Of a stretch of 7,636 nt of DNA, positions 1-5,872 are shown one piece after another. The notes under the pieces were generated by a model, which had not been told where the DNA came from, did no database searches, and was given only the letters and a program-made list of their open reading frames with translations. Source of the DNA: Thermodesulfobacteriota bacterium (GTDB lineage: Bacteria; Desulfobacterota; Syntrophobacteria; BM002); contig CAMYLW010000070.1 of assembly GCA_947259475.1 (NCBI GenBank), forward strand, positions 1 through 7,636, written 5' to 3'. Every line of letters begins with the position of its first letter. The stretch's first letter is position 1. Both the position numbers and the translations under genes were made by a program.

Positions 1-200
1 GCCGCCTGTCTGGTTTGCTGCCAGTGGTGATTGTCCTGGAAATTTGGATTGTAACGGTCGTATATGTCCTCCACCGGAGCAAACAGACATGCACCTGTAA
101 TACCCGCATTTTCTAGAAGTGGCGAAATCACTTCAAAAGGTAGGTCTGAGTTCTGAATGCCGCAGTGCATGTGGCTGTCAATTATCTGCATCTCCGTCAT
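1..200 (-). CDS. Amidohydrolase-like metal-dependent hydrolase, N-terminal part (runs off left edge)
   Basis: The reverse strand is open from an ATG at 200 to the window edge, giving 66 complete residues. They start M-T-E-M-Q-I-I-D-S-H-M-H-C-G and continue with A-G-I-T-G-A-C-L-F-A-P-V-E-D-I-Y. The D-S-H-x-H motif on strand 1 (residues 8-12) is the metal-binding signature at the start of amidohydrolase-superfamily TIM barrels. The following helix and 'AGITGACLF' strand also fit that fold. A second in-frame ATG at 191 would remove three residues. GGGG precedes the 200 ATG and GGAG abuts the 191 ATG, so the start is not settled. Substrate cannot be told from this fragment. The gene lies 40 bp downstream of uspA, with a degenerate repeat in the spacer. 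The family call is moderately sure, since the other metal ligands lie outside the window. Confidence 0.72.
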   Translation of the reverse strand, partial: MTEMQIIDSHMHCGIQNSDLPFEVISPLLENAGITGACLFAPVEDIYDRYNPNFQDNHHWQQTRQA

Positions 201-201
201 C

Positions 202-238
202 CCCAAATCCGCAATCCGAGATCCGCAATCCACAATCG
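202..238. repeat. Degenerate AATCC-type spacer repeat
   Basis: The uspA-amidohydrolase spacer is built from imperfect copies of 'ATCCGCAATCC' and 'AGATCCGCAATCC'. It belongs to the same AT-rich repeat style as the other spacers in the window. No coding or hairpin signal is seen. Confidence 0.6.
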
Positions 239-240
239 CT

Positions 241-729
241 TTACTCCACCACACAAACAGCGCACCCTTGCGCCTCACGTACTAATTCAGTTGAAATGCT
301 ACCCAGAAAGAATTCCCGCATTCTGGATAGTCCGCGTCGCCCCACAACCAGGGTCTCATAGTGACCAAGATCCACTTCTTCCAGGATTGCGGGAGAAATT
401 TCGCCTTCTTTCACCCCAAACTTGGATTCGATCTGTTCTGGTTGCACCCCAATCTGCACCAGCAGATTTGTCGCCTCTGCAAAAAAACGACCCATCTTCT
501 CTTCGTCCTCTAACTGCCAGTACAAGTCGGCCAGGTCAGCCCGTTCGGCCCTACGGGCATCTATGGCTTTAATTTGTTCTTTATTCAAGCTCATACGGGA
601 GATAGCCGGGAGAACATGGAACAGCACCAGCCTTGCCTCCGCGTTTGGTGCAAAAACCCGACCGGCATACTCAACCGCTCGCAGTGAGTTTCGACTGCCG
701 TCTACGGCGATGAGAATGTTGTGAAGCAT
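241..729 (-). CDS. Universal stress protein, UspA family (ATP-binding type)
   Basis: This 162-aa single-domain Usp is a cytoplasmic nucleotide-binding protein of the kind induced in stasis or stress; its client is unknown. It opens with the classic first strand (N-I-L-I-A-V-D-G-S, Asp10). It ends with the full ATP-binding signature G-x2-G-x9-G-S at residues 130-144 (GRRG...LGS), then the usual terminal strand C-A-V-C-V-V. Having the full motif argues for the ATP-binding MJ0577-like subgroup rather than the non-binding UspA subgroup. Residues 45-85 form a long charged helical insert, common in this family. The ATG at 729 is preceded by TTGGAGGA about 8 nt upstream, a good ribosome site, and the stop is TAA. 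Length is normal. It is flanked by repeat-bearing spacers and is probably its own unit or co-transcribed with the downstream amidohydrolase. Confidence 0.93.
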   Translation of the reverse strand: MLHNILIAVDGSRNSLRAVEYAGRVFAPNAEARLVLFHVLPAISRMSLNKEQIKAIDARRAERADLADLYWQLEDEEKMGRFFAEATNLLVQIGVQPEQIESKFGVKEGEISPAILEEVDLGHYETLVVGRRGLSRMREFFLGSISTELVREAQGCAVCVVE

Positions 730-749
730 TAGCGGTATCCTCCAATACG

Positions 750-875
750 GAATTTAAAATCCAAAATCAGTATTCCGAAATCCCAAATCCCAAGCACCAA
801 ATCTCAGGGGCCGGGTGTCAGGTGTCAGGAAAAAGAAACAGAGAATCTGAAACCCGAAACCTGAACACTGAAACC
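750..875. repeat. Interspersed degenerate repeats between hydrolase and uspA
   Basis: The 220-bp spacer upstream of uspA holds no gene. Two repeat blocks are visible. Positions 750-805 carry AAATCC/AAATCCC units ending in CAAGCACCAAATC. Positions 811-875 are built from TCAGGTGTCAGG and then CTGAAACCCGAAACCTG-like units. A 25-bp stretch at 778-802 is identical, in inverted orientation, to 7556-7580 at the other end of the window. Confidence 0.7.
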
Positions 876-949
876 TTAGCCACTGTGATTTGCTATTTGA
901 AATTTTTGGTCACTCTAGAACTCCAATACACCTTGGCTCCCTCTCTCTC

Positions 950-1786
950 CTACAGTTTGTCCAAAAAAGACTCCAACTTGTCAAAATAGTCTTTGCCCGC
1001 CACATAAAAAGTGTCATTGTGCCCGGCACCCGGAATAACTACAAATTCTTTGGGATTCGGAGCCGCTTCATAGAGTGCCCGGCCAAGGCGGATGGGTACT
1101 ATCTTATCATTGTCTCCATGGAAAAACAGGACGGGCACCTGCACCCCGCCAATCTCGCCCACGGCATTCAGACGGTTTTTGAGTATACGTTCCGCAAAGG
1201 GTAGGGGGTAGTGAGCCCCCGCCATGGCTCCCATGTTCGTAAAGGTTGATTCAAGGATGAGCCCATTACAATGCTGTGTAGCCCCCACATGAGTAGCGGC
1301 AATACCTCCCAGCGATCTCCCAAAAACAACCAGCTTGGCCTCGTGTTCATCAGCCCACTTTCTGACCACCTGGTAGGCCGCCTCTGAGTCGAGATAGAAG
1401 CCCTTTTCACTTATACGGCCGTCGCTCCGGCCATAACCCCGGTAATCAAAAATGAAGACGCTGATACCTCTCTGATTGAGCAAACGAACGTTGTCCAAAC
1501 GGTGCGAAATATTACCGGCATTGCCATGACAAAAAAGGAAGATATGGTTAGAGGGCGACGCGGGGATCAGCCAGCCGTGCAGCCGAACAGAGTCGCTGCT
1601 AGTGAACCAAATATCCTCAAAGGGGAGATCAAAGTCAGCCGGGGTCTGTGCAATAGTAGTATCGGGGAAAAAAACCTGTTTTTCAACAAACCAGTTCCAG
1701 CATCCGCTTAGAAAACTCAAGGCAAGTACCCCCAATAGTAGGGCAAGAATTCTCAAGATCCTAGTTATTACCTTCCTAATGGCCAT
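950..1786 (-). CDS. Alpha/beta hydrolase, lipoprotein (COG1073 / BEM46-like)
   Basis: This 278-aa protein is a predicted membrane-anchored serine hydrolase. Residues 1-29 form a lipoprotein signal: basic start (M-A-I-R-K), hydrophobic core, and lipobox L-S-G-C with Cys29 as the expected lipidated residue. The alpha/beta fold follows: C-H-G-N-A-G-N oxyanion-loop motif at 86-92, D-Y-R-G-Y-G-R-S at 114-121, nucleophile elbow G-R-S-L-G with Ser158, acid in H-G-D-N-D-K-I-V-P (Asp227) and the catalytic His in G-A-G-H-N (His256). The complete triad predicts an active enzyme. These motifs match the BEM46/ABHD13-like group (COG1073), for which no general substrate is known. The ATG at 1786 has only a weak GGAT-type ribosome site; the stop is TAG. 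It is separated from the gene upstream by hairpins and repeats, so it probably has its own transcript. Confidence 0.9.
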   Translation of the reverse strand: MAIRKVITRILRILALLLGVLALSFLSGCWNWFVEKQVFFPDTTIAQTPADFDLPFEDIWFTSSDSVRLHGWLIPASPSNHIFLFCHGNAGNISHRLDNVRLLNQRGISVFIFDYRGYGRSDGRISEKGFYLDSEAAYQVVRKWADEHEAKLVVFGRSLGGIAATHVGATQHCNGLILESTFTNMGAMAGAHYPLPFAERILKNRLNAVGEIGGVQVPVLFFHGDNDKIVPIRLGRALYEAAPNPKEFVVIPGAGHNDTFYVAGKDYFDKLESFLDKL

Positions 1787-1805
1787 GTCATCCAGGCCTT
1801 TATAC

Positions 1806-1875
1806 TAAGCACTAGGAACTAGGCACTAGGAACAAATGAGTCGTAGTGCCTACTGCCTAGTGTTTAGTGCCTAGT
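1806..1875. repeat. Inverted CACTAGG repeat array
   Basis: This stretch consists of copies of the motif CACTAGG / CCTAGTG. The left arm reads GCACTAGGAACTAGGCACTA and the right arm, in opposite orientation, has CCTAGTG units, with about 15 bp of unrelated sequence (centre near 1840) between them. The arms can fold into a long imperfect hairpin. It fills the spacer between the hydrolase and the editing-domain gene and no coding signal is seen. Confidence 0.7.
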
Positions 1876-1894
1876 GCGGAGACGCAGTCTCCGC
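1876..1894 (-). terminator. Perfect 8-bp hairpin abutting a stop codon
   Basis: GCGGAGAC and GTCTCCGC pair perfectly around a 3-nt loop. The hairpin begins on the base after the TGA stop of the editing-domain gene (1895-1897). It could end or protect that transcript. No U-run follows, so a standard intrinsic terminator is not supported; a mobile or repetitive hairpin or an mRNA 3'-end stabiliser fits equally well. Confidence 0.5.
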
Positions 1895-2305
1895 TCATAT
1901 TTCCTTGAAAACCTTTGCCAGGGATTCACCCGCCACGTGGAGCTTCCATTCGTTCAGATACCCAAAGGGCGTCACCGTGACCGAATAGCCGCTCCTCTCT
2001 AACCTATCTCGTGCCTCTTGGATCAGTCCCTCAGCAAAGTCAGCCGGTGCCTTGCTTCCAGAAAGATGATTGAAGGAATGCAAAACTACGTTCTTGGAGT
2101 CGAACTTGCCGGACAACCATTTGATATTTTTAATGAATTTAGTAAGTACCTTTGCGCTCCGTTCAAGGTCCTCAGCTTCTACGTGGTAAAAGACTACAAC
2201 AGCATGATGGCACTCGGCCTCCAGGTTCTGATCGGGTACTTGTTCCAGCACCTTTTGGTAGGTCTTGAACCAAAAAGACGGCGCGTAGAAGAGGAGAAGT
2301 TTCAT
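1895..2305 (-). CDS. Stand-alone threonyl-tRNA synthetase editing-domain-like protein
   Basis: This 136-aa protein resembles the N-terminal editing domain of archaeal threonyl-tRNA synthetase (PF08915), which has a D-aminoacyl-tRNA deacylase-like fold and removes Ser mischarged onto tRNA-Thr. Here it stands alone with no synthetase core. Matching points are the start M-K-L-L-L-F-Y-A, the central strand A-V-V-V-F-Y-H-V-E (35-43), N-V-V-L-H-S-F-N-H-L-S (72-82, with the conserved H-L-S at 80-82), and the P-F-G-Y motif (113-116) followed by a W-K-L-H strand. As I recall the archaeal enzyme, the Y-K after P-F-G-Y and a Glu near the C-terminus are catalytic. Here those places read L-N (117-118) and K131, so editing activity is doubtful. 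The ATG at 2305 has only a distant AAAGG upstream, but the start matches the family. The stop is TGA, followed immediately by a hairpin. The true substrate is unknown. Confidence 0.75.
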   Translation of the reverse strand: MKLLLFYAPSFWFKTYQKVLEQVPDQNLEAECHHAVVVFYHVEAEDLERSAKVLTKFIKNIKWLSGKFDSKNVVLHSFNHLSGSKAPADFAEGLIQEARDRLERSGYSVTVTPFGYLNEWKLHVAGESLAKVFKEI

Positions 2306-2382
2306 CAGGGTGTGTGCCTTTACTCTGCAGAACAGCTATCGCTGCATCATACAATGCTCAAAGTGGGGGGTCAACAAATTGC

Positions 2383-2600
2383 AGATTGTAGAATGAAGAT
2401 TGAAGATTTAAAAACTAACTTCGAGGATATGTCTGCGAAACTAGAATAATTGTGCTCCGCCAGGTTATCTTTGACTTCATGTAAATTCATCTCAATATGC
2501 AAGTCTGCAGAGTCAATGATTATAAATTTCGGATTTCGATTTCTGATCTTAGATGCAAGAATCTTAAATCTGAAATCCACAATCTCAAATCTGAAATCTA
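2383..2600. repeat. Repeat-bearing spacer downstream of copA
   Basis: The 304-bp stretch 2306-2609 has no convincing gene. Positions 2383-2412 (AGATTGTAGAATGAAGATTG...) and 2524-2600 (CGGATTTCGATTTCTGATC..., ending CAAATCTGAAATC) are degenerate repeats of the kind found in the other spacers. The roughly 110 bp between them (2415-2520) is not repetitive, and I cannot assign it. A 69-codon open frame on the minus strand here is mostly repeat-encoded and has no ribosome site I would trust. Confidence 0.55.
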
Positions 2601-2609
2601 GGAGGGGTT

Positions 2610-5069
2610 CTACTTGATTTTCGCTCGGTAGAGTCGCAGGCTGTTGGAGACTACGGTTATGCTGCTCACAGCCATGGCGAGAGCTGCCAATATGGGATGT
2701 AATTGCCTAAGAAAGGCCGGCAGGAATTCTAGAGGGTAGAGCAGGCCTGCAGCTACCGGAATTAGGATGATATTATAGATAAATGCCCAAAAGAGGTTTT
2801 GCTTTACGGTTCTCATGGTGGCGCGGCTCAAGTGAAGGGCTCGAGGTATGCCCAGCAGGTTGCCACTGGCCAGAATGACTTCGGCAGTCTCGATAGCCAC
2901 ATCTGTCCCCGTGCCGATGGCAATACCTACATCCGCCTGGGCCAGGGCAGGGGCGTCATTGATGCCGTCGCCCACCATGCCGACCTTGAATCCTGCATCC
3001 TGAAGTTCTTTGACCTTCATTGATTTTTCTTCGGGCCGGACTTCGGCCACTATGTCATCCACGTGAACCTGGGCAGCAATGGCTCTGGCAGTCTGGATAT
3101 TGTCACCAGTGAGCATGGCCACCTTCATGCCCTGCTGATGAAGCTCTGCCACAGCCTCCTTTGCTTCAGGTTTCAGGGAATCTGCGACAGAAATCAACCC
3201 CAGCAGTTGTCTTTCAACCACCACCGCCATTAAGGTTTTCCCCTGATTCTGTAGGTCTTCGATAGACTTGTTTCCTCCAGCAATATCGATGCCCATTTGT
3301 ATGAACCAACCAGGCTTGCCCACGTAGACTAACTTGCCGTCTATTTTGGCTTGAACGCCAAGGCCTCCTGATGCTTTAAAGTCTTCAGGCTCGAAAAGCT
3401 CCAAATTCTTACTCTCAGCCTCCTTTACAATTGCCCGCCCCACCGGGTGTTCAGAACCTCTTTCAACTGAGGCGGCAATACTAAGCAGTTCCCGTTCATT
3501 CACCGTTGATGATCCTGTATTGAACGAGATGACATCAGCCACAACAGGTTTGCCCAGAGTGAGAGTCCCTGTCTTATCAAGGACAATCGTCTCCAGCTTG
3601 GTGGCTTTTTCAAGCGCTTCACTGTTTTTAAAAAGGATACCTTTCTCTGCCCCTTTGCCGGTCCCCGCCATGATCGCTGTAGGCGTGGCAAGACCGAGGG
3701 CACAGGGACAGGCAATGATGAGAACCGCCACCAATCGAATCATGGCGGGCACGAACTCACCGCCCAAGATCCACCAGAGAGTGAAAGTAAAAAAAGCAAT
3801 CCCGATAACCCCAGGGACAAAGACGGCGGCAACGCGGTCGGCGAGAGCCTGGATGGGGGCCTTGCTTCCCTGAGCCTCCTGAACCAGACGGATTATCTGG
3901 GCCAAAGCTGTATCCCTACCCACCTTGGTTGTTCGGAACTTGAGAAGGCCCTCGCTGTTGATGGTGGCGCCAACCACTGCATCTCCAGGGCCCTTATCCA
4001 CGGGAATAGGTTCACCGGTCAACATGGATTCGTCAACAGCCGACTGACCTTCAAGGACCACACCGTCAACTGGAATCTTTTCACCGGGACGGACAATGAC
4101 CACATCCTCCACCTGGACCTGGCTGAGTGGAATCTCCACTTCCTTGCCATCACTCAGGATAGTTGCGGTGCTTGGGCGCAAACCCATGAGTTTTCGAATT
4201 GCGTTTCCCGTTCTCCCCTTGGCTCTCGCCTCCAACATTTTGCCCAACTTGATCAGGGTGATGATTACTGCCGAGGTCTCGAAGTAGACGTGGTTGCCCA
4301 GAGAAGGGTAGAGCAGCACCCCAACAGAATAGAAATAGGCAACCGATGAACCCATGGCCACTAACACGTCCATGTTGGCACTGCGGTTCCTCAGGCTTTT
4401 CCAGCCACCGGTGTAATAATCCCAGCCCGTGTAGAACTGCACCGGAGTTGCTAAAATCCAGAAAACCCAGTTGACCCAGAGAGCATGACTCCAAGCTCCC
4501 GAAAGGCCAAAATCTCTGCCCATACTCCAGAGAAAAAGGGGTACAGTGAAAAGGAGACCAACAGCGAATTTTCTGGTTTGCTCTGCAATCTCAGCGCGTC
4601 GTGCACTTTGCTCCACATCCTCCGCTTCCGGGCTCTCATCTGGAAGGATGGCGTCAAAACCCGCCTTCTGAACAGCAGCAATTATGGCATCGACACTGGT
4701 CAGGGTTGGCAGGTATTCAACGCTCGCTCGTTCACTGGCAAAATTGACTGAAGCCCGCACCACTCCAGAAACCTTTTTGTTTAGGGTCCTTTCGATGTTC
4801 ATGGCACAATTGGCGCAGGTCATTCCGGTTATGGGCAGCTCAACCTTGGCGGTGGCAATGCCATAGCCAGCATCCTCAATCATTTTGACCAGGTCACTAA
4901 CTTTGACTTTTCCGGGGTCAAAAGATACTGATGCCTGTTCCGCCGCAAAATTGACGTTCGTCCCCCCAACCCCCTGAACCTTCTTGAGGGTCCTTTCGAT
5001 GCTGAGGGCGCAATTGGCGCAACTCATTCCGGTTATTGGCAGTGTGATATTTTCGCTGGCCATTTTCAC
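2610..5069 (-). CDS. copA: Copper-translocating P1B-type ATPase with two N-terminal HMA domains
   Basis: This 819-aa inner-membrane Cu(I) exporter is complete. Two tandem heavy-metal-associated domains come first (G-M-S-C-A-N-C at 14-20 and G-M-T-C-A-N-C at 82-88), about 68 residues apart and clearly duplicates of each other. After two leading helices and a central membrane pair come the actuator motif T-G-E-P (351-354), the transport-site C-P-C (454-456), phosphorylation site D498-K-T-G-T, the P1B-specific H-P (541-542), T-G-D-N (654-657) and G-D-G-I-N-D-A-P (700-707). Y-N (765-766) in TM7 and M-A-V-S-S (799-803) in TM8 complete the Cu(I) P1B-1 signature and argue against a Zn/Cd pump. The frame opens at GTG 5069; the ATG at 5063 (M-A-S-E-N-I) is about equally likely, since only a weak GTGAG precedes either. 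It lies 137 bp downstream of copZ, and copper export is the natural joint job. Confidence 0.97.
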   Translation of the reverse strand: MKMASENITLPITGMSCANCALSIERTLKKVQGVGGTNVNFAAEQASVSFDPGKVKVSDLVKMIEDAGYGIATAKVELPITGMTCANCAMNIERTLNKKVSGVVRASVNFASERASVEYLPTLTSVDAIIAAVQKAGFDAILPDESPEAEDVEQSARRAEIAEQTRKFAVGLLFTVPLFLWSMGRDFGLSGAWSHALWVNWVFWILATPVQFYTGWDYYTGGWKSLRNRSANMDVLVAMGSSVAYFYSVGVLLYPSLGNHVYFETSAVIITLIKLGKMLEARAKGRTGNAIRKLMGLRPSTATILSDGKEVEIPLSQVQVEDVVIVRPGEKIPVDGVVLEGQSAVDESMLTGEPIPVDKGPGDAVVGATINSEGLLKFRTTKVGRDTALAQIIRLVQEAQGSKAPIQALADRVAAVFVPGVIGIAFFTFTLWWILGGEFVPAMIRLVAVLIIACPCALGLATPTAIMAGTGKGAEKGILFKNSEALEKATKLETIVLDKTGTLTLGKPVVADVISFNTGSSTVNERELLSIAASVERGSEHPVGRAIVKEAESKNLELFEPEDFKASGGLGVQAKIDGKLVYVGKPGWFIQMGIDIAGGNKSIEDLQNQGKTLMAVVVERQLLGLISVADSLKPEAKEAVAELHQQGMKVAMLTGDNIQTARAIAAQVHVDDIVAEVRPEEKSMKVKELQDAGFKVGMVGDGINDAPALAQADVGIAIGTGTDVAIETAEVILASGNLLGIPRALHLSRATMRTVKQNLFWAFIYNIILIPVAAGLLYPLEFLPAFLRQLHPILAALAMAVSSITVVSNSLRLYRAKIK

Positions 5070-5163
5070 TCACTACGTTCGTGGCATAGCGCAGAGCGCA
5101 TAGCGTTTGATTCTAGAATTTTTACTCCATGCTCCTTGCCCTATGCCCCATGCTAATATGCAA

Positions 5164-5190
5164 CGGACGACGGACAACGGACAACCGACG
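5164..5190. repeat. Short heptamer tandem repeat CGGACAA
   Basis: Three head-to-tail heptamers (CGGACGA, CGGACAA, CGGACAA) plus a partial CCGACG lie in the copZ-copA spacer. The rest of the 137-bp spacer carries CGCATAGCG and CCTTGCCCTATGCCCCATGC-like degenerate units and no gene. Confidence 0.65.
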
Positions 5191-5207
5191 CGGGCAGAAA
5201 TGCCCGC
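5190..5207 (-). terminator. 7-bp hairpin fused to the copZ stop codon
   Basis: GCGGGCA and TGCCCGC pair perfectly around a 4-nt loop. The first G of the hairpin is the last base of the copZ TAG stop. No long U-run follows, so it is a weak intrinsic terminator at best. It may trim or stabilise the copZ message, letting it be made at a different level from copA. The same stop-hugging layout is seen at 1876-1894. Confidence 0.5.
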
Positions 5208-5413
5208 TATTCGGCTACAGGATAATTTATCTCTTTCAGTGTGTCTTTGATCTTTTCCAAAGTGGCCGGCGCATCCCATTCCAGGGTGACACTCTTGCTC
5301 GCAGGGTCTCCTTCCACTTTGGCAACGCCTTCCATCTCACTGAGCTCTTTCTTGATGCTCATCACACAGTGACCGCAGGAGATGTTCGGTATCGCTAGTG
5401 TTTTTGACTCCAT
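5207..5413 (-). CDS. copZ: Copper chaperone, HMA-domain protein (CopZ-like)
   Basis: This 68-aa single heavy-metal-associated domain is the normal length for CopZ/Atx1-type cytosolic metal chaperones. The metal site is I-S-C-G-H-C at residues 11-16 (Cys13 and Cys16), followed by the helix V-M-S-I-K-K-E-L, the second strand K-S-V-T-L-E-W and the closing I-N-Y-P-V. The His between the cysteines (C-G-H-C) differs from the C-A-N-C of both CopA HMA domains, which fits a separate partner protein rather than a broken piece of CopA. It would hand Cu(I) to CopA, encoded 137 bp downstream. A MerP-like mercury role cannot be excluded from sequence alone, but MerP is periplasmic and this protein has no signal peptide. 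The ATG at 5413 has a strong GAGAGGAG ribosome site 5 nt upstream. Confidence 0.93.
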   Translation of the reverse strand: MESKTLAIPNISCGHCVMSIKKELSEMEGVAKVEGDPASKSVTLEWDAPATLEKIKDTLKEINYPVAE

Positions 5414-5481
5414 CTAAGCTCCTCTCAAAACGCATAGCGTCAAATCGTTAAATCAGTTGAAATTATTGAAGCTGCAATATC

Positions 5482-5496
5482 GCGGCTAAAAGCCGC
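5482..5496. repeat. GCGGCT-AAA-AGCCGC hairpin in hgcB-copZ spacer
   Basis: A perfect 6-bp inverted repeat with a 3-nt loop sits within the longer unit ATCGCGGCTAAAAGCCGCTC. On the minus strand it reads GAGCGGCTTTTAGCCGCGAT, a form I recognise as a common bacterial intergenic repeat. It could act as a weak processing or termination site between hgcB and copZ. Confidence 0.6.
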
Positions 5497-5511
5497 TCCC
5501 ACAGAAGAATT

Positions 5512-5548
5512 TGACAGCTGTCATCTGTCCTCTGTCGTCTGACTTCTG
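5512..5548. repeat. 12-bp palindrome and TCTGTC repeats after hgcB
   Basis: TGACAGCTGTCA (5512-5523) is a perfect palindrome. It is followed by TCTGTCCTCTGTCGTCTGAC, made of degenerate TCTGTC units. The palindrome could in principle be a protein-binding site, but its place inside a repeat block makes a repeat origin more likely. Confidence 0.5.
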
Positions 5549-5569
5549 AATCTGGAACGCCTGCTCCAC

Positions 5570-5863
5570 CTAAGAGCAGTCGCATTCAATCTCCCCTTCA
5601 TCCGAGCCATCCTTCTGTTTGAACCAATCGTTGAATATCGCCCAAGCACAGCCTACTCCTGGTCGCACGGTGACAGCTTCCGCCGGACAGTTCATGGCAC
5701 AAGCCCCACACTCCATGCAGCCATCTTTGTCCGAAATTTCGACAACTCCACCATTGAGCACAAATACCGCGTGAACGCACACATGAATGCACAGACCACA
5801 GCCAGTGCACTTGTCACTGTCCAGCTCAAGCGTAACAACATCTTTCAGATAACGAAGGTCCAT
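5570..5863 (-). CDS. hgcB: Mercury methylation ferredoxin HgcB (2x[4Fe-4S])
   Basis: This 97-aa ferredoxin is the obligate partner of HgcA. It is thought to return the corrinoid to Co(I) and perhaps to pass on Hg(II). Cluster motif 1 is C19-x2-C22-x2-C25-x3-C29 and motif 2 is C49-x2-C52-x2-C55-x3-C59-P. Next comes the HgcB hallmark P-G-V-G-C-A (68-73), whose Cys72 corresponds to the strictly conserved Cys73 of the Desulfovibrio ND132 protein. The tail ends E-C-D-C-S, with Cys94 and Cys96 in place of the usual C-terminal cysteine pair. The Pro that normally follows the fourth cysteine of motif 1 is Val30 here. These features, plus hgcA 9 bp upstream, separate it from ordinary ferredoxins. The ATG at 5863 lacks a clear Shine-Dalgarno, so it is probably translationally coupled to hgcA. 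The stop is TAG. Confidence 0.95.
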   Translation of the reverse strand: MDLRYLKDVVTLELDSDKCTGCGLCIHVCVHAVFVLNGGVVEISDKDGCMECGACAMNCPAEAVTVRPGVGCAWAIFNDWFKQKDGSDEGEIECDCS

Positions 5864-5872
5864 TTTTCTTGC

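Noticed and set aside
3..116. Plus-strand open frame with a hydrophobic stretch at the left edge, looking like a membrane-protein tail
   Set aside because: The opposite strand gives an amidohydrolase N-terminus with a metal-binding motif and a start codon. The hydrophobic run is the antisense of that gene.
750..875. CRISPR array
   Set aside because: Units are imperfect, 6-12 bp long and lack regular unique spacers; no cas genes are present.
1876..1894. TGA at 1895-1897 followed by a hairpin as a second selenocysteine site
   Set aside because: The protein already ends at its family's normal length, and the loop is UGC starting only 8 nt after the TGA, too close for a bacterial SECIS.
2371..2580. 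69-aa minus-strand ORF between copA and the editing-domain gene
   Set aside because: Much of it is encoded by degenerate spacer repeats; no family resemblance and no credible ribosome site.
5207..5413. copZ as a MerP mercury-binding protein
   Set aside because: No signal peptide, no merT/merA nearby, and the adjacent pump has Cu(I)-type transport motifs.
5512..5523. Perfect 12-bp palindrome as a copper-regulator operator for copZ
   Set aside because: It lies about 100 bp upstream of copZ inside a repeat block, does not resemble CueR or CsoR sites known to me, and no matching -35/-10 pair was found near it.
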